DNA from: Methyloversatilis sp. XJ19-49
Lineage (GTDB): Bacteria > Pseudomonadota > Gammaproteobacteria > Burkholderiales > Rhodocyclaceae
Length of the DNA stretch: 64,000 nt
Reading direction: 5' to 3'
NCBI RefSeq assembly: GCF_024580145.1
Contig: NZ_JANINI010000008.1
Span: 1 to 64,000, forward strand
Position numbers and translations under genes: made by a program. Of the stretch, positions 18,217-25,948 are shown piece by piece (the first letter of the stretch is position 1; every line of letters begins with the position of its first letter). Below the pieces are notes generated by a model that did no database searches, had not been told where the DNA came from, and saw only the letters and a list, made by a program, of their open reading frames with translations.

Positions 18217-18809
18217 GTGCGCTGGTCGGGCGTAGCGCCCCTGAATTCACTGAGAGCGCGGTCTGGCCCGACAACGAATTCCGGCCGTTTCGCCTCGCCG
18301 ACTACAGGGGGCGGTATGTGGTGCTGTTCTTCTACCCGCTCGACTTCACTTACGTCTGTCCGTCGGAGCTGATTGCGTTCGAACATCGCATGGCCGAGTT
18401 CTCGCGGCGTCAGGTGGATGTGGTCGGGTGTTCGATCGACTCGACCTTCTCACATCTTGCGTGGAAGAAGACGCCGCGGGAGGAGGGCGGAGTCGGTCAG
18501 CTCAGCTATCCGCTGATCGGCGACGTGACCCACTCGGTTGTTCGGGCCTTCGACGTCGAAGGCCCGACCGGCGTGGCATTGCGCGCCACCTTCCTGATCG
18601 ACAGGGAAGGCATCGTGCAGCACCAGATCGTCAACAGTCTCGCCATCGGGCGGGACATCGATGAACTTCTGCGCGTCATCGATGCACTGCAGTACACCGA
18701 ACGTAACGGTGAAGTGTGTCCGGCCGGCTGGCAGAAGGGCAGGGTCGGCGTAATGCCGACTGACCGCGGTGTGGCCAAATACCTCGCCGAACATTCGGAC
18801 ATGTTGTGA
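18213..18809 (+). CDS. 2-Cys peroxiredoxin (AhpC/Prx1 type)
   Basis: A 198-residue AhpC/TSA-family peroxidase. The peroxidatic cysteine is C49 in Phe-Thr-Tyr-Val-Cys-Pro-Ser-Glu, and the resolving cysteine is C169 in Glu-Val-Cys-Pro-Ala-Gly-Trp, both in standard positions. It reduces hydrogen peroxide and organic hydroperoxides in the cytoplasm. The GTG at 18213 overlaps the stop of the preceding gene. No AhpF-like reductase is in the window. Its place inside a CoA-transferase operon is unusual and may reflect oxidative or carbonyl stress during growth on the inducing substrate (inference). Confidence 0.92.
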   Translation: MSALVGRSAPEFTESAVWPDNEFRPFRLADYRGRYVVLFFYPLDFTYVCPSELIAFEHRMAEFSRRQVDVVGCSIDSTFSHLAWKKTPREEGGVGQLSYPLIGDVTHSVVRAFDVEGPTGVALRATFLIDREGIVQHQIVNSLAIGRDIDELLRVIDALQYTERNGEVCPAGWQKGRVGVMPTDRGVAKYLAEHSDML

Positions 18810-18829
18810 CAACAAGGAGGATTGCCCCG

Positions 18830-19459
18830 ATGAAACTGTACGACTGGCATGCAGCACCCAATCCGAAGCGCGCCCGCATGTGCATTGCGGAAAAGGGACT
18901 CGACATCGAAATCATCGAAGTCGGTGGTGACGACCTGAAGCTGCGCCCCGACTACATCGCGAAGTTTCCGCAGGCCATGGTGCCGATGCTGGAACTCGAT
19001 GACGGCCGCCAACTGGGTGAATCGATTGCCATCGCGCGCTATATCGATGAGATGTACCCGTCACCCCCGATGTTCGGCCGCAATGCGTATGAGCGTGGCG
19101 TCGTCGAAATGTGGGAGCGCCGTGCGTTCGACGAAGGCATGATGGCTGCCGGCGAGGTGTTCCGTAACACGCACGAAGCCTTCATCGACCGCGGTCTGCC
19201 CGGCTTTGCCGTGCCGGTGCCGCAGATTCCCGCGCTGGTCGATCGCGGCCGCATGCGCCTGGAACTGTTCTTCCGGAAGTTCGACGAGCAACTCGCCAAC
19301 AACCGCTTCATTGCGGGGGACATGTTCTCGATCGCCGACTGCACGCTGTTCTGCAGCGTCGAATTTGCCTTCTGGTCCGACATCAAGATTCCGGCCGATT
19401 GCAGGAACCTGCAGCGCTGGTTCGACGAAGTCAGCGCCCGTCCGAGCGCCAAGGCCTGA
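18830..19459 (+). CDS. Glutathione S-transferase family protein 1
   Basis: A 209-residue GST with an N-terminal thioredoxin-like domain (start Met-Lys-Leu-Tyr-Asp-Trp, Val-Pro-Met-Leu with the cis-Pro, Gly-Glu-Ser-Ile-Ala-Ile-Ala for the glutathione gamma-glutamyl site) and an all-helical C-terminal domain (Ser-Ile-Ala-Asp-Cys-Thr). The ATG at 18830 follows AAGGAGG; an upstream in-frame start at 18806 is inside the end of the peroxiredoxin gene and less likely. It probably conjugates or isomerises electrophiles; the substrate is unknown. Confidence 0.88.
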   Translation: MKLYDWHAAPNPKRARMCIAEKGLDIEIIEVGGDDLKLRPDYIAKFPQAMVPMLELDDGRQLGESIAIARYIDEMYPSPPMFGRNAYERGVVEMWERRAFDEGMMAAGEVFRNTHEAFIDRGLPGFAVPVPQIPALVDRGRMRLELFFRKFDEQLANNRFIAGDMFSIADCTLFCSVEFAFWSDIKIPADCRNLQRWFDEVSARPSAKA

Positions 19460-19487
19460 TCCGGCTGACGATTCAGGGGACGCGCAG

Positions 19488-20141
19488 GTGATAGATCTTT
19501 ACACCGCACCGACACCGGAAGGATGGAAGGTGTCGATCGCGCTCGAAGAGTTGCGCCTCCCCTACATCGTGCATCCCGTCGACGCCTGCAGCGATCCGCA
19601 GCTTGCGCCGGATTTTCTGCGCATCCGCCCGTGCGGTTGCGTGCCGGCCATCGTTGATCGCACAGCCGGTGATCAAGCGGTGATCGAGTCACGGGCCATC
19701 CTGCTTTATCTGGCGGAAAAGACCGGACGCCTGATGCCCCGCGACGAAGCCGGTCGCGCCCGGGTCGAGCAATGGCTCGCCACGGATTTCGCCAACCCGG
19801 TATCCGGCGGCGTTTCCGTCGTGACACGACGCGTCACATCCGACCCGGCCGGCAAGGGCGGCGCCTCACGAAGCGAACTGCGCGTGCTGTTCGCCCGCCT
19901 TGATGCGCAACTGCAGGCAGACGAATACCTCGCCGGGGATTTCAGCATCGCCGATATCGCCCAGTGGGCGTGCGTGCGCATGCATGCCTGGTCCGGCATC
20001 GACATGACGCCCTATCGCGCGCTGGCGCGCTGGATCGAAAAGATATCCGCGCGCGAAGCATGTCGCCGCGGTGTCTCCGTGCCGCGACCGTTCGAACCGG
20101 CCGAGCAGGTCTATCGCGTCAAGTCCATCCTCTTGCGCTGA
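19488..20141 (+). CDS. Glutathione S-transferase family protein 2
   Basis: A 217-residue GST-like protein starting at GTG 19488 (AGGGGA upstream), 28 bases after GST 1. The N-terminal domain shows Thr-Ala-Pro-Thr-Pro-Glu-Gly-Trp-Lys-Val, Cys-Val-Pro-Ala-Ile-Val and Glu-Ser-Arg-Ala-Ile-Leu. The C-terminal domain has Phe-Ser-Ile-Ala-Asp-Ile-Ala. The Thr-Pro-Glu-Gly-Trp-Lys segment resembles the Ure2p/YfcG-like GSTs (disulfide-bond oxidoreductase type). It is the last gene of the sigma-54 operon; I see no clear terminator after it. Confidence 0.82.
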   Translation: MIDLYTAPTPEGWKVSIALEELRLPYIVHPVDACSDPQLAPDFLRIRPCGCVPAIVDRTAGDQAVIESRAILLYLAEKTGRLMPRDEAGRARVEQWLATDFANPVSGGVSVVTRRVTSDPAGKGGASRSELRVLFARLDAQLQADEYLAGDFSIADIAQWACVRMHAWSGIDMTPYRALARWIEKISAREACRRGVSVPRPFEPAEQVYRVKSILLR

Positions 20142-20256
20142 GCACGCGCATCCGGACTTCCATCCGGCGCTTTTCCGGCGGCTCGCGAAGCCCGGACTGC
20201 CTGGCGGAAGTGCCCGCGTTTTCGCCCCCTGCCTGCCCAGCAGAACACCCTTCGAA

Positions 20257-20270
20257 TGAACGTTCGTTCA
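20257..20270. promoter_or_regulatory. TetR-type operator candidate upstream of acxABC
   Basis: TGAACG-N2-CGTTCA is a perfect inverted repeat of a kind bound by TetR-family regulators of acyl/fatty acid metabolism. It lies about 330 bases before the acxA sigma-54 promoter and just after the GST 2 gene. No TetR gene is visible in the window. Confidence 0.4.
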
Positions 20271-20376
20271 ATCATTTGGATAAGCATCGAGCGTACGGTC
20301 ATGTCGGCCGCATCGCGTTGCCAAGATGACCCATTCCGCGCCCTTGGCGTCGGCAAGCCGTTTCAAGCGATTTGAC

Positions 20377-20393
20377 ATGTTGCGTCGCAACAT
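20377..20393. promoter_or_regulatory. 17-base palindrome upstream of acxABC
   Basis: ATGTTGCG-T-CGCAACAT is a perfect inverted repeat 200 bases before the -24 element. The position and size fit an enhancer-like site for the sigma-54 activator, or an operator for another regulator. No second perfect copy was found near the CoA-transferase promoter. Confidence 0.45.
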
Positions 20394-20426
20394 CCGCCTG
20401 CGGCCGAAAGTGCTTCGTTCTGCATG

Positions 20427-20499
20427 CGTCCGGACGGACTGTCCGACCGACAGACGGTCCGCTTCAAGCAAGCCGTCCGAATTCCATCCGTCCGGACGG
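20427..20499 (+). promoter_or_regulatory. Putative activator (AcxR) sites upstream of acxABC
   Basis: CGTCCGGACG (20427-20436) and the perfect 12-base palindrome CCGTCCGGACGG (20488-20499) lie about 160 and 97 bases before the -24 element, with further CCGTCCGA and GACGGTCC half-sites between. Near-copies precede the CoA-transferase promoter, so both may be targets of the same activator. Confidence 0.55.
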
Positions 20500-20589
20500 T
20501 CGTACGGTTCAGGGTGCTTGTGACCCACCTTGAACTTTAGTGTTTTAAAAACAAATGGTTGTGCTTGTTTTGCGTGATCGAATGCACGC

Positions 20590-20605
20590 TGGCACTGTCC
20601 TTGCA
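20590..20605 (+). promoter_or_regulatory. Sigma-54 (-24/-12) promoter of acxABC
   Basis: TGGCAC-N5-TTGCA is a perfect consensus sigma-54 promoter, about 100 bases before acxA. The block AAAAACAA-N4-TTGTG (20547-20563) starts 44 bases before the GGCAC, exactly as at 16298-16314. The rest of the 560-base gap after the GST gene holds the palindromes listed separately and no supported gene. Confidence 0.88.
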
Positions 20606-20707
20606 GAGCATCAGTGTTCGATTGCACGACGGTCGATCAATAAAGGCCGGTCCGTCCGGGCGGGCCGGAAGCAAACACAGGCAGGTTAATTAAATGGAGA
20701 CGTGGAG

Positions 20708-22855
20708 ATGACGATCGAAAACTCGTCGGTTCAGGTGCTGGGGATTGACGCAGGCGGCACCATGACTGACACCTTTTTTGTCCGTGCTGACGGCCGCTTC
20801 GTGGTCGGCAAAGCACAAAGCAATCCCGGGGACGAATCCCTGGCGATCTACAACTCTTCGGTCGATGCATTGGCGCATTGGGGCCGCGAAGTTGACGATG
20901 TGTATCCGGAGCTGGTGACCTGCGTGTATTCGGGCACCGCCATGCTGAACCGTGTTCTGCAGCGCAAGGGCCTCGATGTCGGCCTGATCTGCAACAAGGG
21001 TTTCGAGCAGGTCCACTCGATGGGTCGCGCACTGCAGAGCTACCTCGGCTACGCCCTCGAAGACCGTATTCACCTGAACACGCACCGTTACGACGAACCG
21101 CTGGTTCCGATCTCGCGCACCCGTGGTGTGACCGAGCGTACCGACGTTCAGGGCAAGATCGTTATCCCGCTGCGGGTTGAAGAAGTCCGTCAGGCCACGC
21201 GTGAGCTGGTAGAAGCGGGTTCCAAGGCCATCGTGATCTGCCTGCTTCAGTCGCACAAGAACGAAGACAGCGAAAAGCTGGCTCGCGACGCCTGCAAGGA
21301 AGAGCTGAAGAAACTCGGTGCCGACATTCCGGTTTTCGCTTCGGTGGATTACTACCCGCAGCGCAAGGAAAGTCACCGCATGAACACCACGATTCTGGAA
21401 GCCTACGGCGCAGAACCGTCGCGTGCGACCCTGAAGCTGGTGAGCGACCGTTTCAAGAAGCACGGTGCCAAGTTCGACCTGCGCGTGATGGCTACGCACG
21501 GCGGCACGATCAGCTGGAAGGCCAAGGAACTGGCCCGTACCATCGTGTCCGGCCCGATCGGCGGCGTGATCGGTTCGAAGATGCTTGGCGAGTGCCTGGG
21601 TGACGAAAACATCGCGTGCTCGGACATCGGTGGTACGTCGTTCGACGTGGCTCTGATCACCAAGGGCTCGTTCGCGATCAAGTCCGATCCGGACATGGCG
21701 CGTCTCGTGCTGTCGCTGCCGCTGGTGGCGATGGACTCGGTCGGTGCCGGTGCAGGTTCGTTCGTTCGTATCGATCCGTACTCGAAGTCGATCAAGCTGG
21801 GCCCGGACAGCGCCGGTTACCGTGTCGGCACCTGCTGGCCGGAAAGCGGTCTGGACACGGTTTCGGTGTCGGACTGCCACGTTGTGCTGGGTTACCTGAA
21901 CCCGAACAACTTCCTCGGCGGCCTGATCAAGCTCGACGTTCAGCGCGCACGTGACCACATCAAGGCACAGATCGCTGACCCGCTGGGCCTGTCGGTCGAA
22001 GACGCCGCTGCCGGCGTGATCGAACTGCTTGACCTGACGCTGTCGGAATACCTGCGTGCGAACATCAGCGCCCGCGGTTACAACCCGACGGAATTCACCT
22101 GCTTCTCGTATGGCGGCGCCGGCCCGGTTCACACCTACGGCTACACCGCAGGCGTGGGCTTCAAGGACGTCGTCGTTCCGGCATGGGCCGCTGGCTTCTC
22201 AGCCTTCGGTTGCGCCTGCGCAGACTTCGAATACCGCTACGACAAGTCGGTTGACCTGGCTGTACCGCAGCATGGCACCGACGCAGCCAAGATCGCCGCT
22301 TGCGAAATCCTGCAGAGCGCCTGGGCCGAACTGGCTGCCAAGGTGGTCGAAGAGTTCGTCATCAATGGCTACAAGCCGGAAGACGTGCTGCTGATCCCGG
22401 GTTACAAGATGCAATACACGGGTCAGCTGAACGACCTCGAAATCATTTCCCCGATCACCAATGCATCGACTGCAGCGGACTGGGACAAGATTGTCGAAGC
22501 GTTCGAAACCACCTACGGTCGCGTGTATGCCAATTCGGCTCGTTCGCCGGAACTGGGCAATTCGGCTACCGGCGCGATCATGCGCGGTACCGTCGTGACG
22601 CAGAAGCCGGTGCTGCCGGAAGATCCGGATGGTGGCCCGACGCCGCCGGCCGAAGCTTTCCTCGGTACGCGTCCGTTCTACCGTCACAAGAAGTGGGTCG
22701 ATGCGAAGCTGTACAAGATGGAATTGCTGAAGGCCGGCAACCACATCGTCGGACCCGCGATCATCGAATCGGACGCTACCACGTTCGTCGTGCCGAATGG
22801 TTTCGAGACCACGGTCGACAAGCATCGCCTGTTCCATCTCAAAGAAGTCAAGTGA
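20708..22855 (+). CDS. acxA: Acetone carboxylase beta subunit (HyuA-like)
   Basis: A 715-residue hydantoinase A/oxoprolinase-family protein, the size of AcxA. The N-terminus carries the ATP-binding signature Asp-Ala-Gly-Gly-Thr-Met-Thr-Asp (residues 14-21), and a second one is Asp-Ile-Gly-Gly-Thr-Ser-Phe-Asp at about residue 308. In acetone carboxylase this subunit takes part in ATP-driven phosphorylation of acetone and bicarbonate (MgATP to AMP and two Pi), giving acetoacetate. The ATG at 20708 has GGAG 8 bases upstream; GTG 20702 is a less likely start. acxB follows after 12 bases and acxC after that, so the three-subunit order is intact. Codon use is strongly biased, with many CGT and GGT codons, fitting high expression. 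Confidence 0.93.
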   Translation: MTIENSSVQVLGIDAGGTMTDTFFVRADGRFVVGKAQSNPGDESLAIYNSSVDALAHWGREVDDVYPELVTCVYSGTAMLNRVLQRKGLDVGLICNKGFEQVHSMGRALQSYLGYALEDRIHLNTHRYDEPLVPISRTRGVTERTDVQGKIVIPLRVEEVRQATRELVEAGSKAIVICLLQSHKNEDSEKLARDACKEELKKLGADIPVFASVDYYPQRKESHRMNTTILEAYGAEPSRATLKLVSDRFKKHGAKFDLRVMATHGGTISWKAKELARTIVSGPIGGVIGSKMLGECLGDENIACSDIGGTSFDVALITKGSFAIKSDPDMARLVLSLPLVAMDSVGAGAGSFVRIDPYSKSIKLGPDSAGYRVGTCWPESGLDTVSVSDCHVVLGYLNPNNFLGGLIKLDVQRARDHIKAQIADPLGLSVEDAAAGVIELLDLTLSEYLRANISARGYNPTEFTCFSYGGAGPVHTYGYTAGVGFKDVVVPAWAAGFSAFGCACADFEYRYDKSVDLAVPQHGTDAAKIAACEILQSAWAELAAKVVEEFVINGYKPEDVLLIPGYKMQYTGQLNDLEIISPITNASTAADWDKIVEAFETTYGRVYANSARSPELGNSATGAIMRGTVVTQKPVLPEDPDGGPTPPAEAFLGTRPFYRHKKWVDAKLYKMELLKAGNHIVGPAIIESDATTFVVPNGFETTVDKHRLFHLKEVK

Positions 22856-22867
22856 GGAGAAACAATT

Positions 22868-25192
22868 ATGAATATGCTCAGCAACACTGAAACCGGTTTT
22901 GCCGATCTGCTGAAGAACGGCCAGACGTTGTCCCAGTTCCGCGCCGGCATCATGGAGCGCACCGCAGCAACCGGCTGCTACAACGGACTGGAAACCCTCG
23001 AGCTGCGCGAACGCGATCCGATCGGCTACGAGAAGCTGTTCTCGAAGCTGCGCGGCGGCCTGGTTCACGCTCGTGAAACCGCCAAGAAGATTGCCGCCAG
23101 CCCGATCGTCGAGCAGGAAGGTGAACTGTGCTTCACGCTCTACAACGCGGTCGGCGACTGCGTTCTGACCTCGACCGGCATCATCATCCACGTCGGCACG
23201 ATGGGCGCTGCGATCAAGTACATGATCGAGAACAACTGGGAAGCCAATCCCGGTATCGCCCCGGGTGACATGTTCACCAACAATGACTGCGCCATCGGCA
23301 ACGTCCACCCGTGCGACATCGCGACCATCGTCCCGATCTTCCACGACGGCCGTCTGATCGGCTGGGTGGGTGGTGTGACGCACGTGATCGACACCGGTGC
23401 CGTGACGCCGGGTTCGATGTCGACGGGCCAGACCTCGCGTTTCGGCGACGGCTACATGATCACCTGCCGCAAGACCGGTGTGAATGACACCCCGCTGCGT
23501 GACTGGCTGCATGAGTCGCAGCGTTCGGTGCGTACGCCGAAGTACTGGATCCTCGACGAAAAGACCCGTATCGCCGGCTGCCACATGATCCGCGAACTGG
23601 TTGAAGAAGTGATCGCTGCCGACGGCATCGAAGCGTACGAAAAGTTCGCCTACGAAGTTATCGAAGAAGGTCGTCGCGGCCTGATGATGCGTATCAAGGA
23701 CATGACGATCCCGGGCGTTTACCGCAAGGTCGCTTTCGTCGATGTGCCGTACGCACACGAGGACATCGGTGTGTCGAGCAAGTTTGCCAAGCTTGATTCG
23801 ATCATGCACTCGCCGTGCAAGATGACGATCAAGGAGAACGGCAAGTGGCGCCTCGACTTCGAAGGTGCGAGCCGTTGGGGCTGGCATACCTTCAACGCCC
23901 ACCAGGTCGCTTTCACCAGCGGCATCTGGGTGATGATGTGCCAGACGCTCGTTCCGACGCAGCGTATCAATGACGGTGCCTACTACGCCACCGAGTTCCA
24001 CCTGCCGAAGGGCGCATGGTGCAACCCGGATGACCGCCGCACCGGCCACGCTTACGCATGGCACTTCCTGGTGTCGGGTTGGTCGGCTCTGTGGCGCGGT
24101 CTGTCGCAGGCTTACTTCAGCCGCGGCTACCTCGAAGAAGTCAATGCCGGCAACGCCAACACGTCGAACTGGCTGCAAGGTGGCGGTATCAACCAGGACG
24201 GCGAGATCCACGCGGTCAACAGCTTCGAAGCTTCGTCGTGCGGCACCGGTGCCTGCGCAGTCAAGGACGGTCTGAACCACGCTGCCGCCATCTGGAATCC
24301 GGAAGGCGACATGGGCGACATCGAAATCTGGGAAATGGCAGAACCCCTGCTGTACCTGGGTCGCAATGTCAAGGCCAACTCCGGCGGCTACGGCAAGTAC
24401 CGTGGTGGCTGCGGCTTCGAAACCCTGCGCATGGTCTGGAATTCGCAGGATTGGTCGATGTTCTTCATGGGCAACGGCTACATGAACAGCGACTGGGGTC
24501 TGATGGGTGGTTACCCGTCGGCAACCGGCTACCGTTTCGAAGCCCACAACACGGGCCTCGAGCGTCGCATCGCCAACGGCGAAGCGATCCCGCTGGGCGC
24601 CGATCTGGATCCGGGCCTGAACATTTACGAGCAAAGCATCGATGCAACGTCGCTCGTGAAGCGCGACAAGCAGTGCATGACCACGGAAGACTGCTACGCC
24701 AACCACGATCTGTACCTGAACTACCTGCGTGGTGGCCCGGGCTTCGGCGATCCGCTGGATCGTGACGTGAAGTCGATCGAGAAGGACCTGAACGAGCTGT
24801 TCCTTCTGCCCGAATTCGCTGCCAAGGTCTACGCGGCCGTCGTTACGCAGAATGCCAAGGGTGTCTACACGGTTGATGCTGCAAAGACCGCTGCCCGCCG
24901 CGCCGAATTCCGCAAGGAACGTATCGCACGCTCGGTGCCGACCCGTGAGTGGATGAAGGAAGAGCGTGCCCGCATCATCAACAAGCACGCTTCCACGCCG
25001 GTTCAGCACATGTTCGCAACCAGCTTCGCGCTGTCGGAAAAGTTCAAGAACGAATTCAAGACGTTCTGGAGCCTGCCCGCCGACTGGGACGTGCTGGAAA
25101 CCGAGCTGGGTGTTCCGTCGTACGGGTCCAAGTTCCGTATGGACCTGTCGTTGATGCCGGACGTCCGTACCATCGTCCAGGTCGAAGAATAA
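22868..25192 (+). CDS. acxB: Acetone carboxylase alpha subunit (HyuB-like)
   Basis: A 774-residue hydantoinase B/oxoprolinase-family protein, matching the length of the AcxB alpha subunit (about 775). Family landmarks include the Asn-Asp-Cys-Ala-Ile-Gly-Asn-Val-His motif at about residue 139 and the Gly-Gly-Gly-Ile-Asn-Gln-Asp segment near residue 438. It forms the catalytic alpha2-beta2-gamma2 complex with AcxA and AcxC and contributes to the metal site. GAGGAG precedes the ATG. Cytoplasmic, expressed from the sigma-54 promoter upstream of acxA. Confidence 0.93.
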   Translation: MNMLSNTETGFADLLKNGQTLSQFRAGIMERTAATGCYNGLETLELRERDPIGYEKLFSKLRGGLVHARETAKKIAASPIVEQEGELCFTLYNAVGDCVLTSTGIIIHVGTMGAAIKYMIENNWEANPGIAPGDMFTNNDCAIGNVHPCDIATIVPIFHDGRLIGWVGGVTHVIDTGAVTPGSMSTGQTSRFGDGYMITCRKTGVNDTPLRDWLHESQRSVRTPKYWILDEKTRIAGCHMIRELVEEVIAADGIEAYEKFAYEVIEEGRRGLMMRIKDMTIPGVYRKVAFVDVPYAHEDIGVSSKFAKLDSIMHSPCKMTIKENGKWRLDFEGASRWGWHTFNAHQVAFTSGIWVMMCQTLVPTQRINDGAYYATEFHLPKGAWCNPDDRRTGHAYAWHFLVSGWSALWRGLSQAYFSRGYLEEVNAGNANTSNWLQGGGINQDGEIHAVNSFEASSCGTGACAVKDGLNHAAAIWNPEGDMGDIEIWEMAEPLLYLGRNVKANSGGYGKYRGGCGFETLRMVWNSQDWSMFFMGNGYMNSDWGLMGGYPSATGYRFEAHNTGLERRIANGEAIPLGADLDPGLNIYEQSIDATSLVKRDKQCMTTEDCYANHDLYLNYLRGGPGFGDPLDRDVKSIEKDLNELFLLPEFAAKVYAAVVTQNAKGVYTVDAAKTAARRAEFRKERIARSVPTREWMKEERARIINKHASTPVQHMFATSFALSEKFKNEFKTFWSLPADWDVLETELGVPSYGSKFRMDLSLMPDVRTIVQVEE

Positions 25193-25230
25193 TTTACGGC
25201 CTGAACGTTAAGCGAATCTAGGAGTAGCAA

Positions 25231-25737
25231 ATGTCGACTTACAACAAAGAGCAAGTAGCACACCTGGCCGCGGGCACCCTCGACTGGGATACGACGTTCC
25301 GCATGCTGTCGATGCCGAAGGACAAGGCACGCTTCGGCATGTACGTGGAAGCACTGCAGGCGAAGGTGACGTTTCCGGATCGCATCGTCCTTCCGCTGGG
25401 CCCGCATCTGTACATCGTGCAGTCGGCCAAGAACAAGCAGTGGATCGTCAAGTGCGATTGTGGCCACGAGTTCTGCGGCTACAAGGAAAACTGGAAGCTG
25501 TTCGCCAACATCTACGTGCGCGACACGCCAGAAGCGATGGCCGACGTGTATCCGGCGCTGATGGCTCCGGACACGAAGTGGCAGGTCTATCGTGAGTACT
25601 ACTGCCCGAGCTGCGGCACGATGCACGACGTCGAAGCTCCGACCCCGTGGTACCCGGTGATCCATGACTTCGAGCCGGACATCGAAACGTTCTACAAGGA
25701 GTGGGTGGGCTTGCCCGTACCCGAACGCGCCGCCTAA
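25231..25737 (+). CDS. acxC: Acetone carboxylase gamma subunit
   Basis: A 168-residue protein, the exact usual size of AcxC. Two cysteine clusters are visible: C75, C77, C82 (Cys-Asp-Cys-Gly-His-Glu-Phe-Cys) and C125/C128 (Cys-Pro-Ser-Cys-Gly), consistent with the zinc site known in the gamma subunit. AGGAG lies 6 bases before the ATG. It completes the acetone carboxylase operon; the next gene is separated by 211 bases that hold two hairpins. Confidence 0.93.
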   Translation: MSTYNKEQVAHLAAGTLDWDTTFRMLSMPKDKARFGMYVEALQAKVTFPDRIVLPLGPHLYIVQSAKNKQWIVKCDCGHEFCGYKENWKLFANIYVRDTPEAMADVYPALMAPDTKWQVYREYYCPSCGTMHDVEAPTPWYPVIHDFEPDIETFYKEWVGLPVPERAA

Positions 25738-25750
25738 ACAAGGCACGCGT

Positions 25751-25805
25751 GGCCCCTGACCGGAGGAGGTCAGGGGCCAGTTCGCAGCCGGCTACAGCCG
25801 GCTGC
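25751..25805 (+). terminator. Two tandem hairpins after acxC
   Basis: A perfect 11-base-pair stem (25751-25761 with 25768-25778, loop GGAGGA) is followed by a perfect 9-base-pair stem (25784-25792 with 25797-25805, loop TACA). Neither is followed by a run of T, so they may act as partial terminators or as 3'-end stabilisers between acxABC and the downstream envelope genes rather than a full stop. Confidence 0.6.
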
Positions 25806-25948
25806 GTTCCTCCAAACACCCTGTACTTGATGCCGGCAGAGCCGAAGTGCTCTACACCGCCGTAGGGAACGGTCGTGTCGAACATCGAAAACAGGTCATG
25901 AAAAGCGTCGCGCGCAGAGCACGAAATGACGCGTGAAGGAGACTGAAG

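Noticed and set aside
22199-25009. 936-codon open frame antisense to acxA/acxB
   Set aside because: It is a shadow of the strongly codon-biased acx genes; composition is unnatural (Val/Arg/His-rich) and the sense genes have clear families. The same applies to 20690-22132 minus.
25790-25935. Minus-strand frame between acxC and the YCF48 gene with a protein-like look (Pro-Tyr-Gly-Gly-Val-Glu-His)
   Set aside because: It is short, crosses the two hairpins and has no start signal. A remnant of an older gene cannot be excluded, but evidence is too weak.
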